NCBI GenBank assembly: GCA_015501055.1
Contig: JADNYV010000397.1
Span: forward strand, 1-31,885
DNA: 31,885 nt
Direction: 5' to 3'
Source of the DNA: Mucidula mucida
Lineage: Eukaryota; Basidiomycota; Agaricomycetes; Agaricales; Physalacriaceae
In this document: one piece after another, positions 1-10,277 of the stretch
Layout of the letters: each line of letters opens with the position of its first letter
How positions within the stretch are numbered: the stretch's first letter is position 1
The notes under the pieces: generated by a model
What the model was told of the DNA's origin: nothing
Seen by the model: only the letters and a program-made list of their open reading frames with translations
Databases searched by the model: none
Position numbers and translations under genes: made by a program

Positions 1-245
1 TAGTGGGGAGGAACCATCTTTCTCTTCGGCATTTCCGGCGAGCTGTTTCTTTCTCAATCTATTCGAACTACGCGATGGCAGTCTTGGCGGCATCCAGGCG
101 ATAATTTTCAGGGCTTTCTTAATGGTCTGCATTGTGTAGTCGGTTCGTGTGTCAATGAATGTATTTTACTCACGGCGGGGTCAATTTCAGTGTTCGGTTC
201 GGTTTCTGTAACGGCGTCGGTGGGTCGGTAAATCTCGCTTTGAGA
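1..245 (-). CDS. Partial unknown gene running off the left edge
   Basis: On the minus strand two exon-like stretches join in frame: 245-174 and 126 to the window edge. They are separated by a 47-nt GTGAGT...TGCAG intron (173-127) with an ATTGAC branch-like site. The first stretch reads as an acidic, Thr/Glu-rich segment and the second as a basic one beginning TIKKALKIIAWMPPRL. A T9 tract followed by AACTGCAG at 246-262 looks like another acceptor, so a further exon may end at 292, which is in frame with an open stretch reaching back to about 444. Alternatively translation starts at the ATG at 132, which lies inside the proposed intron. No family is recognised and the end of the gene lies outside the window. 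Coding is inferred only from open frame and splice signals. Confidence 0.35.
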
Positions 246-611
246 CTGCAGTTAAAAAAAAAGTGTAAGCTCGACTATACCGTCGAGCCACTAAGTCGAA
301 AGTCGCACGTTCGATAACTGGATCAAAGCGTCTTCGTTCGGGTCGAGGTGGAGGTACGGAAGTAAAGTAAGTAAGTACGTCCGATCGTTGTGTAGATCTA
401 AGTATAGAGAAGTCCGATATGTCCGTTCTGTGTAAGCGGGCTTACATATGTCTGACCTTCGTCGGTGAAGGAAAGACGTACTAAGCAGCTCATTATGAAT
501 TGTCGGCGACTTTTATGACCTGCTTGTCGCCCAAGTGCCCTCAAAACTTCGCTGCCTCTCATCCAGCGTCGCTCATGTTGCTGGGTGCGACATTCCATGT
601 CAAGAATCAAG

Positions 612-1048
612 ATGACCTTCCCAAGCGCGGCGGACAAAGAATTATTGCCTAAACGCAGTGCAATGGGGTGTATTCCATTGTTCAAGGCCTACGATCTTGT
701 TCCTGCATGTCGTCTAGCGGCATGTGTCCGAGCTTTGGCATTGGCGAGTGAAGACAGCGTGGGAATTTTGAATGACTTTGATCGACTTCTATTGATGGAT
801 GATTTGATTTGTGACTTTGACCAGCTCGGACATGTACGCGTTTCGACAACTCCAGGACCCACGAAAGGAACTTCTTAAGGTTGTAATTTACCTACCGGGG
901 ACGGCATGGTCTCTCCTTCTGCTTAGGGCACGATATCCTGCAGGCGCTGGCAACGTCGGACTCAACTGCTTCATTCGAATTTTCGACAAAGCGCAACAAG
1001 TGCTTCTCAGAGGACAAAGGACTACTCGATGGCAATATGCGGGCTGCC
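612..1048 (+). repeat. Diverged duplicated block, copy 1 (decayed coding sequence)
   Basis: This segment is collinear with 11905-12300. Shared anchors in the same order are TTCAAGGCCT (681), GCGTGGGAATTT (757), CAGCTC-GG-CATGTACGC (822), TCCTGCAGGC (936), CAACGTCGGACTCA (951) and GCAATATGCG (about 1032). Translating the two copies side by side gives matching peptides, for example SSDMYAFR against SSGMYAFR, followed in both by an RKE motif, and DILQA against DVLQA. This suggests the block was once protein-coding. Neither copy has one open frame through it: the matches here switch frame. I do not recognise the parent gene. The block ends about 180 bp before the start codon of the gene at 1229. 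Confidence 0.7.
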
Positions 1049-1190
1049 CAAAGACAATGCAATTTCTTCCATTGTTCCAGGGTCAGCAAATCGACAGTAC
1101 AAAACTTGAGCAAGAGGCACGAATGCATCAGCCCCCCACCCCCCACCCGCGCCTGCAACTTCACATCGACAAGTGACTCCAAGATCAGCC

Positions 1191-1198
1191 TATATAAG
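1191..1198 (+). promoter_or_regulatory. TATA-box candidate (TATATAAG)
   Basis: A TATATAAG match lies 31-38 nt before the proposed ATG at 1229, in a C-rich stretch. That implies a very short leader if it is used. Its position supports 1229 as the start of the four-exon gene. Confidence 0.45.
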
Positions 1199-1228
1199 CC
1201 TCCGCTCTCCAGTACCACTACCGAGCAC

Positions 1229-2721
1229 ATGGCGAAGCGCAAGGTTTGCCGGTGCTACCATTTCTTATAGACGACGTGCTCATGTCCCACCGTAGGAGCG
1301 AGAATGCAATACAGACGATGTCGATTTCGAGGGAAATCGCACTGTTGAAGAACTTCCCGACTTTTTGAACAATCTGGCGACGAAGCTCGATAGCGATATT
1401 CAAGAATCACAACTGGTACATATAGTCTATTATATATAACGGTTAGCGCCTGATCTCAGATGTCTCTTTAGAAACGCCGAAAGTTTCCCATAAGTTCTTA
1501 CTCCAAGGTTACGGGGGCCTTGAAGCAGGCTACGACAGTGCTAAAGGCCTCGGTCGAGGTAATTAGCAGCTGCCGCTTTCATGAGTCTATTCTAACGCTC
1601 CCTGTTTCGTTGTTGGTTTGAAGGGTCAACCCGGGCAGCTGCCTCGATATCTGGACAAATTGATCACCGACGTTGGCCAAACTAGTCTCAAAGGCCAATT
1701 GCGTTTCGAGAGTCACATCGATCTTCTCGTATCAGGCGTTCTTGCACACTACTTCCCGGTGAAACAGTCCTTCCTTATTGGCCCTCAGTACACGTATGTT
1801 CCAGGCCTCACGGACCCAAGGCTTCTCGCAATCAACGACCACTGGTCCAGATACGTAGCAGCAGGCACTACCGTGATCTATGAGGATGAGGATGAGGACG
1901 ATGACGCTGAGCCCAACCCTCGTGAAATGCAACATCCCTTCGAACCGAGTGACTTCAACCCTGACCTTTTCAAGTCAATGGTTGCAGCGAGCACACCAAA
2001 GGCGCCGGCCGATCGTTTTATGGACTACCTTCATTGCCCACCACCGCCCTTCGCACCGGAGACTCCATCGTCCGCGCCCATAGCCTCGGGATCCGGACCC
2101 TCTCAGGTCGATGCGTTTCCTCCCCCAATTCTTCCTTCCCCTGTTCACCCTATGCCTGAAATGCCCTCACCGACATCTTTCATGAAGAACCCGCCTTCCC
2201 GACTTGGCAAGAACGTCATCCTCGACTTCAATGATCGACTGGTCATGAACAGTCCTGGGCGAATCACCATCAAACGCCCAGATCTAGTAGTATGCCTTTT
2301 GGAAGGAATTTCTGAACTCTTGGCAAAGAACGTTGTTATCGTCGAGGATAAGCTTTATCGGCGCAAGGATGCTGTCAAGCAGCTCCTGGGTTACATGAAA
2401 GATCTCGAAGACGGATATCGCAAGGCGCTCGGACTAGCGGTGGTTCTCACCACAAAGTTTCAGCTACAAGTAGCCATGTTTCGTCGCTTGCGCGACGACG
2501 GACCCATAGAGGCGCTTGGAGCTACGTATACGAATCTCGACCAGGACGATGTAGCAGAGGCCGTTGCTACTTGGAAGAATTGGGATCAGGAGATCGGCGA
2601 GCAGCAACTGACACCAGCGGACCTCGTAGATGGACGCAAGGTAACGCTTAAATGGTATGACCTGAACAGCCCAGAAGTGCGGGCCGAGTTGATGAAGGTT
2701 TGGGAAGAACACCACAAGTAG
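1229..2721 (+). CDS. PD-(D/E)XK nuclease-like hypothetical protein
   Basis: The model has four exons: 1229-1243, 1296-1415, 1472-1558 and 1624-2721. All introns are phase 0, 52-65 nt, GT...AG, giving 439 residues. The last exon reaches upstream only through an AAG acceptor, and no ATG lies near its beginning, so the upstream exons are needed. Residues about 75-150 are a folded-looking region, 150-270 are Pro/Ser-rich, and 285-400 look like a PD-(D/E)XK core. That core has RPD with D294, a beta strand ending VEDK (E315, K317), then AVKQLLGYM, which contains a Q-x3-Y motif as in the Cas4/AddB-like branch of that superfamily. The substrate and role are unknown; a host-genome or transposon-derived nuclease is possible. 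It follows copy 1 of the duplicated block and has a TATA box just upstream. Coding confidence is high; the nuclease assignment is inference from motifs. Confidence 0.75.
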
Positions 2722-3498
2722 TTCATGTTGTCGTTGTGCTGATTTGTATTGTCATGTCTGTTAACGTTTCCGCTTTTATTTGCTAGCCTGCTCTGAATCT
2801 TGTTGTGTGTACATTATAAATGATTGTCAAACTACTCGGAACACACTGTTTTAAATGTATAAAGTGTCGATGTCCGGGCCGAGAGCAGCTCACTTGTGTC
2901 AAGTCCTTTTGCGCAAATTCCGCAAATTAGAGCCTGGCGGCGGCTGCGGCTGCCCACGGATGTACGGTCCGATCGCCGTGCTGTATTACAGATCGCATAG
3001 ATAGTGCTTTCGACTTCTGTGAAGAGCCTCTGAAACTAGAAGCTATGTCGTATACACCTGCTGCTACTCCCAGTAGATGTTCTTGCTCAAACTGCTGCCG
3101 CCGTACCTTCCCAGGGAGCAATATCTTACCTAAGCCTCTCACATCTGTTGACTGGGCGAATGTGAGGAGACAAACTCATCCGCGGTCATTCAGAGGCAGA
3201 TAGAGAAGGAAAATCTGAGTCAGTCCGCATGTTTTCTCTCTCACTTTAGCCTCAGTATCTCTCTTTGCATTGACAAGGGCGAACATGGGGGTCAAATTAG
3301 ATTGCTAGACTCCTCTACTTATGTGTTACTGGTCTGTATACATGACTACAGGTTCTTCACACTTCACCTTGCCCCCTCACGGAGGTAAACGAGGTCTCAT
3401 GAACACAATGAGGCATTCGGTGCACTAAAGCGATCTTGGTTACACCTCGTATTAATAGGTAGTACTACTTAATAGAATATTCTGGTATTTGTGTACAC
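2722..3498. other. Intergenic stretch, no gene seen
   Basis: This is about 780 bp after the nuclease-like gene. I see its likely 3' untranslated region (TTTTATT and ATAAATG words at about 2775-2825) and no frame with believable splice sites or recognisable peptide. Confidence 0.5.
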
Positions 3499-3673
3499 CT
3501 CAGGGCATTGTAGTTGGCGACATCGGTAGCGAGCCCACGAACGAACTGCGGGGAACCAGCGGAGACGTACAGCTCATTGAACAGCTGTGCAGCGGGCGCG
3601 AGATTGGCGGGCCAGCCGAGCCACCCGGCATGACCAGCGTCCAGGTACATGTACACCCCCCGACTTTGAGCTG
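3499..3673 (-). pseudogene. Orphan exon of a GH6 cellobiohydrolase
   Basis: The minus strand encodes a clean stretch of glycoside hydrolase family 6. It contains VYMYLDAGHAGWLGWPANL, then APAAQLF, and then FVRGLATDVANYNAL. These are family hallmarks around the Asp and Trp residues lining the cellulose tunnel. The piece has a plausible TTGCAG acceptor at its 5' end and an AG/GTGTAC donor at its 3' end, so it looks like one exon. About 60 residues are present, where a full GH6 catalytic domain has about 360. The flanks contain neither the catalytic YDLPDRDC segment nor the C-terminal WVKPGGECDGTSD segment, so no working enzyme is encoded. A gene fragment left by deletion or moved here by a transposable element fits best. 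The frame is undamaged, so the event may be recent. Confidence 0.85.
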
Positions 3674-4085
3674 CTGCAACGAGTATGTTACGCCTGTAGT
3701 ATATACAGTAACTAGAATAAATTCTTGTATCCGTTTGCTCTAAGACGAGTCATCCCAACCGAAGGAAGAAAGAGGATTTTCACTACTCTGCCGAAGGAGA
3801 TAGGCAACTCGAATGATGCCTTCACTATTAGATTTTCTTGAGACACTCTATACATATAATTTACACACTATATACTAGCGATAGGTTGCGACAATGGATG
3901 TTGACGATGGGTGCGAAGATGGTAATAAACATGCATGCAAGAAGTAATGATGAGACCCCACATACAGCAGACAGCGAGAGAAACATTAAATTATGCCGTG
4001 AAAGAGAGAAAGAAAATGCTTGTGCAACAGATCAATCAACCAGCAGAACCCACTCTTGATAAACAAGACACGCGCCCGTGCTCTT
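3674..4085. other. Intergenic stretch between GH6 relic and RRM gene end
   Basis: This is AT-rich sequence with tracts such as TATACATATAATTTACAC (about 3848). It probably holds the 3' untranslated region of the minus-strand RRM gene. No gene is supported. Confidence 0.45.
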
Positions 4086-6437
4086 TTACACCTCGTCCGG
4101 ACTCTGCACAGCGCTTTTCGACAAGATGCGCGCAGGGTCGGAATCCGGTCCACGCGGTACAGCAGGCCGCTTGTCCCCAACCGACATCGAATGTGCCCTC
4201 GAAGGTCCCGATTCGTGCTCGCCCACTATTGTCGATGAAAAGAAAACATCATCAAAATCCGCCGGCTTCCCACTCTGACTCTCCGTCTTGTCACTCCCTA
4301 CAACCGTCTCCCGCTCTTCCAAAATCTCCGCCTTCTTGTCCCTCAAAATCTCTCCCTCCACATTCCCGTACCCAAAGTATCCGCCATTCGCGTCGCCCGA
4401 CCCACTCGTCGCCATACTACTCATCGCCATAACACTATCAAAGTATCCTTTCGGCTCTACCATAGCACCCGCGTAAAAGAAGCCGCCAGGGCTCGGGTGA
4501 GGATGCAGCGTAAAGCCTCCTGGACTGGGGATGGGATACATACCAGGACTGGGCATCGTATACATATGCGGGCTACCCTGGTAAGGATGCACAGGCGCTC
4601 CAGGTGCCGGATTCATGTACGGGTTACGCGACCAGTACCCCCCAGGCGACATCGCCAATCCAGGCGAAAACGGGGTGAGATGTGGCGCCTGGAAAGGATG
4701 TCCTTGCGCCTGTCGTCGCGGTGGCGAAACCTTCTTGGGTTGAACTTGACTCTGAGAAGAATCAAACGAGGCAGATGATTCAGCACTCGCCAAAGCTGCT
4801 TCTAACGGAATACTGTCTGGCGGTGACGGCGGCGTGGGCGTCATGGGCAAAGTCTGGGCCAAGGAGGAAGAAGTCATGGGATAGTGATGGTGATAATAGC
4901 CATTCATAGACATGTCACTTTCACTAGTTTTGAGTGGTTGTCCAAAGGACGGTAGGAATGTGAACGGCGGCATAGAAGGTGTAATTGGAGGGAGCCCGTG
5001 AGGCGTCATTGGTATCGGTCCATGGTGTAACGGAGACATGGGATACATCGGAGACACGAGAGCTGGCGACATCTGATGTAGGCCATGATGCATCGTAAAG
5101 GAAGTAGGTAAAGGTGGAGGCGGTATTGAAATAGGCCCTGGGTGATGGGGATGTGGCTGGTGAGAGGAAGATTGAGAATTTTTGGGAGAAGAAGACTTGG
5201 ATGCTCCTTCCAACGGTGGAGTTGATGTAGCGGATTGCACAGATGAAGAAGTAGATGATCCAAAAGACGGCTTCGATGACTCTCCGGATGAATTCGTAGT
5301 TGAAGAGGCATGATGAGATGTTGCGGCAAGAGGTGGTCGGAGAGGTTCTTTTACTGCTGTCGGCTGATGAATGTGCGAGTGAGTATGGTGAGGGTGGGGC
5401 ATGGACATCTGCAGTTGAGGAGGATAGATGTCGTAAGGAGAGTTTGGGGCCGAGAAGTCAAGGTACCCAGTTGGAAGGTTTATGTGGGAAGGAGGTTGAG
5501 ACGAGGATGATTGGTGACCTCCGTAGGCCGTAAGAGATTGACCGAAAGCAGATAGAGCAGGCGACGCTGGAGTCGCGCCAGAAGGCGAGAACTTGTCATA
5601 ATGCACCTTCAACGGACGTCCATTATATTCATACCTGCAATTCGCGTTAATTTCGGCCGCAACGTACGGAGCAAACTGACCCATTAAACATCTTGACCGC
5701 ACGGTCAGCATCGTAGTCTGTCGCAAAGACCACCGTTCCGAAACCTCTTGACCGGCCGTCCTGACCGAGAGCCACGTCCGCGCGAATGATAGTCCCGGCC
5801 TGACGGAACAGATCCTTCAGATCTTGCCATTGGCAGTGAAATGGCAGCTGAAGACAAAATCAAAAATGATGTCAGAGATACAAATTGTGAAGCTTACATT
5901 CCCCACAAAGAGATTTTTGCCGCCACCGGATGAAGTGGGGCGGTCAAGGCCGTACAAAGAGAGCGTATCGATATCCGGAAGAGGGTACGATCCGGATGGT
6001 GCAGGTGTAGGGTTGTCGAAATCCGGTGGCAGACGGTCTGGACGAACTTCAAGAATCCGAGTCTGCCATGAATATCCATTGAACTTGTCAACAGCGCGCC
6101 CAGCGTCCTCGGCGGTAGCAAGTAGCACAGTGCCGTATCCGCGTGAGCGATTGTCCGGTCCCAAGGAAACATCCGCGCGCAAGACGGTACCTGCCTGTCT
6201 GAATAGGTCTTTAAGGTCTTGCCAACGTACGCGGTATGGTAACTGCCGCCTTGTCAGCGATTAGCGTGGCGTCAATACAGGTGGACACACATTCCCAACA
6301 AACAATTGCGTTCTAGTGTCCCGCGGAGGGCCCGTTCTTCCGTCCGGCGAAGGGCGTGCAGAGGTGGCCATTTGAATTACGGCTTCAATGTCATCATTAG
6401 TAGGCGCAGAGCCGACGACGGACGAGGAGATGGGCAT
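4086..6437 (-). CDS. Tandem-RRM RNA-binding protein with low-complexity tail
   Basis: The model has four exons: 6437-6291, 6242-5898, 5847-5681 and 5634-4086, with introns of 46-50 nt, giving 735 residues. RRM1 spans about 43-118 (RNP2 LFVGNL, RNP1 RGYGTVLL). RRM2 spans about 159-236 (LFVGNL, RGFGTVVF, ending YEYNGRPLKVHYDKF). Both resemble the RRMs of yeast Gbp2/Hrb1 and related hnRNP-type proteins, which bind mRNA and link splicing to export. That analogy is at domain level only. Residues 236-735 are Pro/Ser/His/Met-rich with repeated SPGG and PM-P-type motifs, probably disordered and condensate-prone. Both RRMs are split by an intron at the same point. The ATG at 6437 is the first in frame. 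An extra upstream exon beginning at about 6531 and spliced to GAT at 6458 would add a short RSRSP-type head and cannot be excluded. Confidence 0.85.
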
Positions 6438-7688
6438 AGGAGATCGTGAACGGGCATCCTATATGGATCGATGAGTATATAACGGATTGTGAACAACGGC
6501 GACGACGACGAACAGGGCGCAGAGAATCCATAAACAGTGCCTAGGACAGTGTTGAAAGAGCGTGGTCGTCGTCGAGGACAGCGAGCTCGACGTTTCGGTT
6601 CAAGAAGAGGAGTTGGAGCGAAACGAACCCGACTGACAGGAACGGGGTCAAATGTGGAGCCTGCAAAAACATTGCACATTTCATACCAATTCGACCAAAA
6701 AGGGCAAATCCCGACGCATTTTCGCTGCTGTCCGCCGCTCGGCTTCATTCCAGACGGAAACGAGGCTAATTTAGTGTCTCGTCGTTGTGATTTCTGCGTT
6801 CAACTCTGCGTCGCACATCGGTGCCAATGCGATCCAATCTTGGCAGATTACGTCATCGATGATCTGAACTTTCCCTCGAGCTCTCCCGCGAGTGCAAGTT
6901 TTCTCATAGCTACACGAGGCTTATTCGAGGTTGTATTTCTCTGGACCGCCTCTGAAAATCGCGGCGTCCACCCTTCCTTGCTGAGCCTCTGGTGGGCGCC
7001 TGAGGACCCAATGTTTGTCTTGCCTTCAAGGTATCGAGGACGGTTATAGTGTATCCTCTACTGATTCTGGAAGTCTAATTGCTATTCTGAATCTTACTGC
7101 TATCAGCGAGCTATCTCTGTGATCTCACACCACAATATCGCATGGACACGTTCTGTGTAAACCTTCTGCCTGTGGTCATCTGAAGCTCTCATTATGTATT
7201 GCTCCTTGCTCTCACTCATATCTCTGAGGAAAACACACGGTACGTCCCCGTTTGTAGCAATGATCTCTAAAATCAAGCTTGTCGATACTCCAACGCGTCA
7301 TCTTGCAATTGGCATTTGTAGGCTCCAGTTCAAGTCGCTTCGTAGATGCATCTGGTATTGGTACGATGATTGCCAGTCATCACATTAGGCCTTTACCTTG
7401 TCCTCCATTACCAAATTTACGTAGTGATTTAATATCTATCTATAGAAGTTTCCGTCATTAAAATGTAGTGTACGTTGCGCCACAGGTACGGGAACCCTAA
7501 CCCCAGTGTGATCGACGTCATATTGCAGACAGGTTGCTCTCTGCCCACAACGACGACGACGTTCATGCAGCACAGGTATTAGAGACCGCGTTCAAATAAG
7601 CACGTCTGACGACAAAGACAGTAACATTTCTGCTGCTTGAACGGGCTATGCGTATTTTCGGTCGCGACATTTGCACGACATTCACCCC
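6438..7688. other. Divergent promoter region between RRM gene and 7689 gene
   Basis: This is 1.25 kb between two divergently transcribed genes. A TATATA word at 6475-6480 lies about 40 nt upstream of the minus-strand RRM gene start. An open frame at 6537-7049 lacks an ATG start, splice context and recognisable peptide, so I treat it as non-coding. Confidence 0.5.
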
Positions 7689-8774
7689 ATGGCCTCCGTC
7701 GATGATTTTGTTTATCTCTTAGCAGCGTCGGAAACCCAAGAGGTGCGCTTTTAATCGTACAGTGTGTCGCAGGCAATGACGAGCAGAAATAGCAGCAATC
7801 CCGCGGTCTCTCCATCCCCCACCTTGTTAGAGTCATCCTCAACAGCGAGGCCTCACTCTACGACACCATAGACTATGTCATCTCCGAAACCGCCACACAC
7901 GCGCCCTTTCCAGACATCCGGCCCACCCTCATACCTATCCGCGAGGCCTTTGCCGATTTTATCGAAAACGTCGCCTCGGCCTGGGACGAGGCGGCCCAAC
8001 TCCTCCTGTACACCTACAACGCCATTGGCACGCAGGAGACCCCATACGACCCTAGCAATTTGCGCTCGCGAATACAGGAAACACGCGACCTGCTCCCCTA
8101 CCTTGACAGCGTGCTCGAAAATATTAAAGACCTCCTTACGCGGCAACGCGCGACCAACGACTGGTTCTTTCTCAAGCTCATCGGCATCCCGTCTGCATGG
8201 GACAAGGCCCGCTCTGACCTCCCCCACGCAATATCCCTCCTCCATCGTCTCTGCAGAGAGACCATCGAGTGCCTTGTAGCCCTGGAACGGTGCGTGTTCC
8301 GCTTGACGGACCTGTTTGCCGATTGGGAGTGGGTGCGCAAGCTGCGACGCGACGAGAATCTGCGCGGCGAGGTTTATAGGAACATGGAAGTTATTCAGAC
8401 ACCCGTGTTACCTTTAAGAACGCATGTGGATCAGCTGAGGAGACATCCGAAGCTTGAGTTGAGTAAGCGTGCAGATCAGTTAAAGCCGGGAGAGCTGGAA
8501 CGGTGAGTTGTCTCCGTTGTTTCATGGTTTAGGCAGCAGGCTTCTTCCCTGAGCGCTGCTATCTTTCCTGCTTCTTTCTTCCCATACTTATGGCATTGGC
8601 AGGTTGAGCATGAGCAGCATGGCCTCGTCGACAAAAGGAAAAGGAAAAGCAAAGACTGTGCTGGCACCGTCAGAATTACTGGCTGCCGCTGCGAGCCAGA
8701 AATTCCAGGCCTCTATGGCTGCCTCTGGACAGAAGTCTGCCAGCAGTTTTAGCCTGAATTTCGAGGATTCATAG
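7689..8774 (+). CDS. Hypothetical helical protein, unknown function
   Basis: The model has three exons: 7689-7742, 7793-8502 and 8603-8774. Introns are 50 nt (GTGCGC...TAG) and 100 nt (GTGAGT...CAG), giving 311 residues. The start is MASVDDFVYLLAASETQE, and the ATG lies in a CCCCATGG context. Residues 20-250 are rich in Leu, Arg and Glu with regularly spaced hydrophobics, predicting a mainly alpha-helical bundle. Two Trp-containing motifs stand out: NDWFFLKLIGIP at about 140 and DWEWVRKLRRDE at about 200. The tail after residue 250 is Ser/Ala/Lys-rich (TKGKGKAK) and likely disordered, ending SFSLNFEDS. There is no signal peptide or membrane segment. Codon use and intron structure look like a normal expressed gene. 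I do not recognise the family. Confidence 0.75.
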
Positions 8775-10277
8775 TGGTTGGAGGACGTGGATTGGCATTT
8801 TTGGGTCTGTTATGTTGGTTATCTTACATTCTGTATCGCTCACTTAGACATACTGATAATACTGCATCATTGTTTTTGCTGCGCTTATGAGATGTCGAAG
8901 GACCGTCGTAAGTATACAATAGGTGGGGTTTTTTTGTGGGTGTGGAGAAATATCGTACTGATAACCCAAGTCCAGATTGCCTTCATTGCTCCACTCAGAA
9001 AAATTCCGACTCTTATACGCCGCCGTCGGGTTTCACAGCTTTTTTATCCTTTAATCCTCATCCTCAGCTACGAACCTTCGAGATTATCTCTGACGCGGGA
9101 CACAAGGAACCGCGAGGTATGTGGGTGCTTGTTGACTTTCCGAAGTCGATAATTAATATCCATCTGTCTATATAGCTTTGCAACGAAATTGATCCTCCTC
9201 TTTGACTTGTTTTGAAGTGCGAGTCTCCATCGCGCTCGGTAGTCTCGATCGTTGACGAATCGATCACAAGTGCAACACTGTGCAACACCACGACAACAAG
9301 TCTAACGAGCTGCGCTGTGGATCGCTTTGAAATTGGATAGACATGGATGCGGCTCCTCGGGCCTCAGTTCATCTGTTTTTGAAGCTCTGCGAACAGGAGG
9401 GTAGCTCTATCTGCGCTATTTATGTGCTAAAGATCATTAAGGCTAGACTGTAGGAGGTATTTCACCACTCTCAACGCGCTTCCTATCAAGTCTAGGCATT
9501 ATTCTTGTTCCGTCGTCGTCAACTCGACATGGGTGTTCAAGCTCCTGCTGCTTCTTGGGATGCTGCCATGGTGTCCTCGCCATCGTTCTGTTGTACGTGC
9601 TACGATCCACCTTTCATGTCAGAATCCGACGTTCGCGCTTTGTCTAGACCGTAATATGTATACAGTGACGGCACTCCTCCATTCGAAGCGACGTCCATCA
9701 TACACGGTTCTCGCACTCGTTCCTAGAATCAAGGGACACCGCTCCTGCCAAGGAGTATACTCGCAGTGGTTAATCACAGTCTACTCAGACGGGCTGATTT
9801 GGTCGAGAAGTGTCTGAACGCCTCTGAACGCATGGTGAACTCTAGCACTTCACCAGGTGCAGCTGTTGTTCATCAAAATGATTGCAGGCGGTTGGTGGAG
9901 TTGAAGCGCGCGACAGATTCAAATGTTTCCCAACTGTAAGATCTTCCAACCATCAGGACGCGGAGTAATCAGTGGATTGGTGAAGTGTGAACGATGCTGT
10001 ATAGTGCTGTATATCTCAAGCGTACGCGAGCTAGTGTTGGCGGTGTGTACCTGCCTCAGATCGTATTAACCGTCGCGCGCCGCCTGATCCCAATCCAGAA
10101 AGCGTCTCCGTGACGACTGACACGATGTCACACATTTGTCTTTTCCTAATGGAGTTGGCAAGGCTTCTTCCTCAGGGAGGGACGGCAAATATTTTTAAAA
10201 GAAGATTGATATGTTCAGATGGCGGACTGCTCTTCCACACAACCCATACACACTCTTTGCTGGTCGCCGTCGCCACC
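8775..10277. other. Long intergenic stretch
   Basis: This is 1.5 kb with no supported gene. A frame from the ATG at 9529 runs with only two internal stops to about 9930 and could be a very old relic, but there is no recognisable peptide. The last 200 bp should contain the promoter of the 10278 gene. Confidence 0.4.

Noticed and set aside
3935..4432. 165-codon plus-strand Ser/Pro-rich frame
   Set aside because: It is largely antisense to the low-complexity tail of the RRM protein; the composition is a mirror effect.
6537..7049. 170-codon plus-strand frame in the divergent promoter region
   Set aside because: It starts at GTG without an ATG, has an Arg-rich head that mirrors low-complexity DNA, and matches nothing I know.
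7490..7505. CCCTAACCCC, a telomere-like word
   Set aside because: Only about one and a half TTAGGG-type units, not an array.
9529..9930. Frame with a good ATG and only two stops, possible small gene or relic
   Set aside because: No splice sites remove the stops and no peptide is recognisable; the stop density is not low enough to be convincing.
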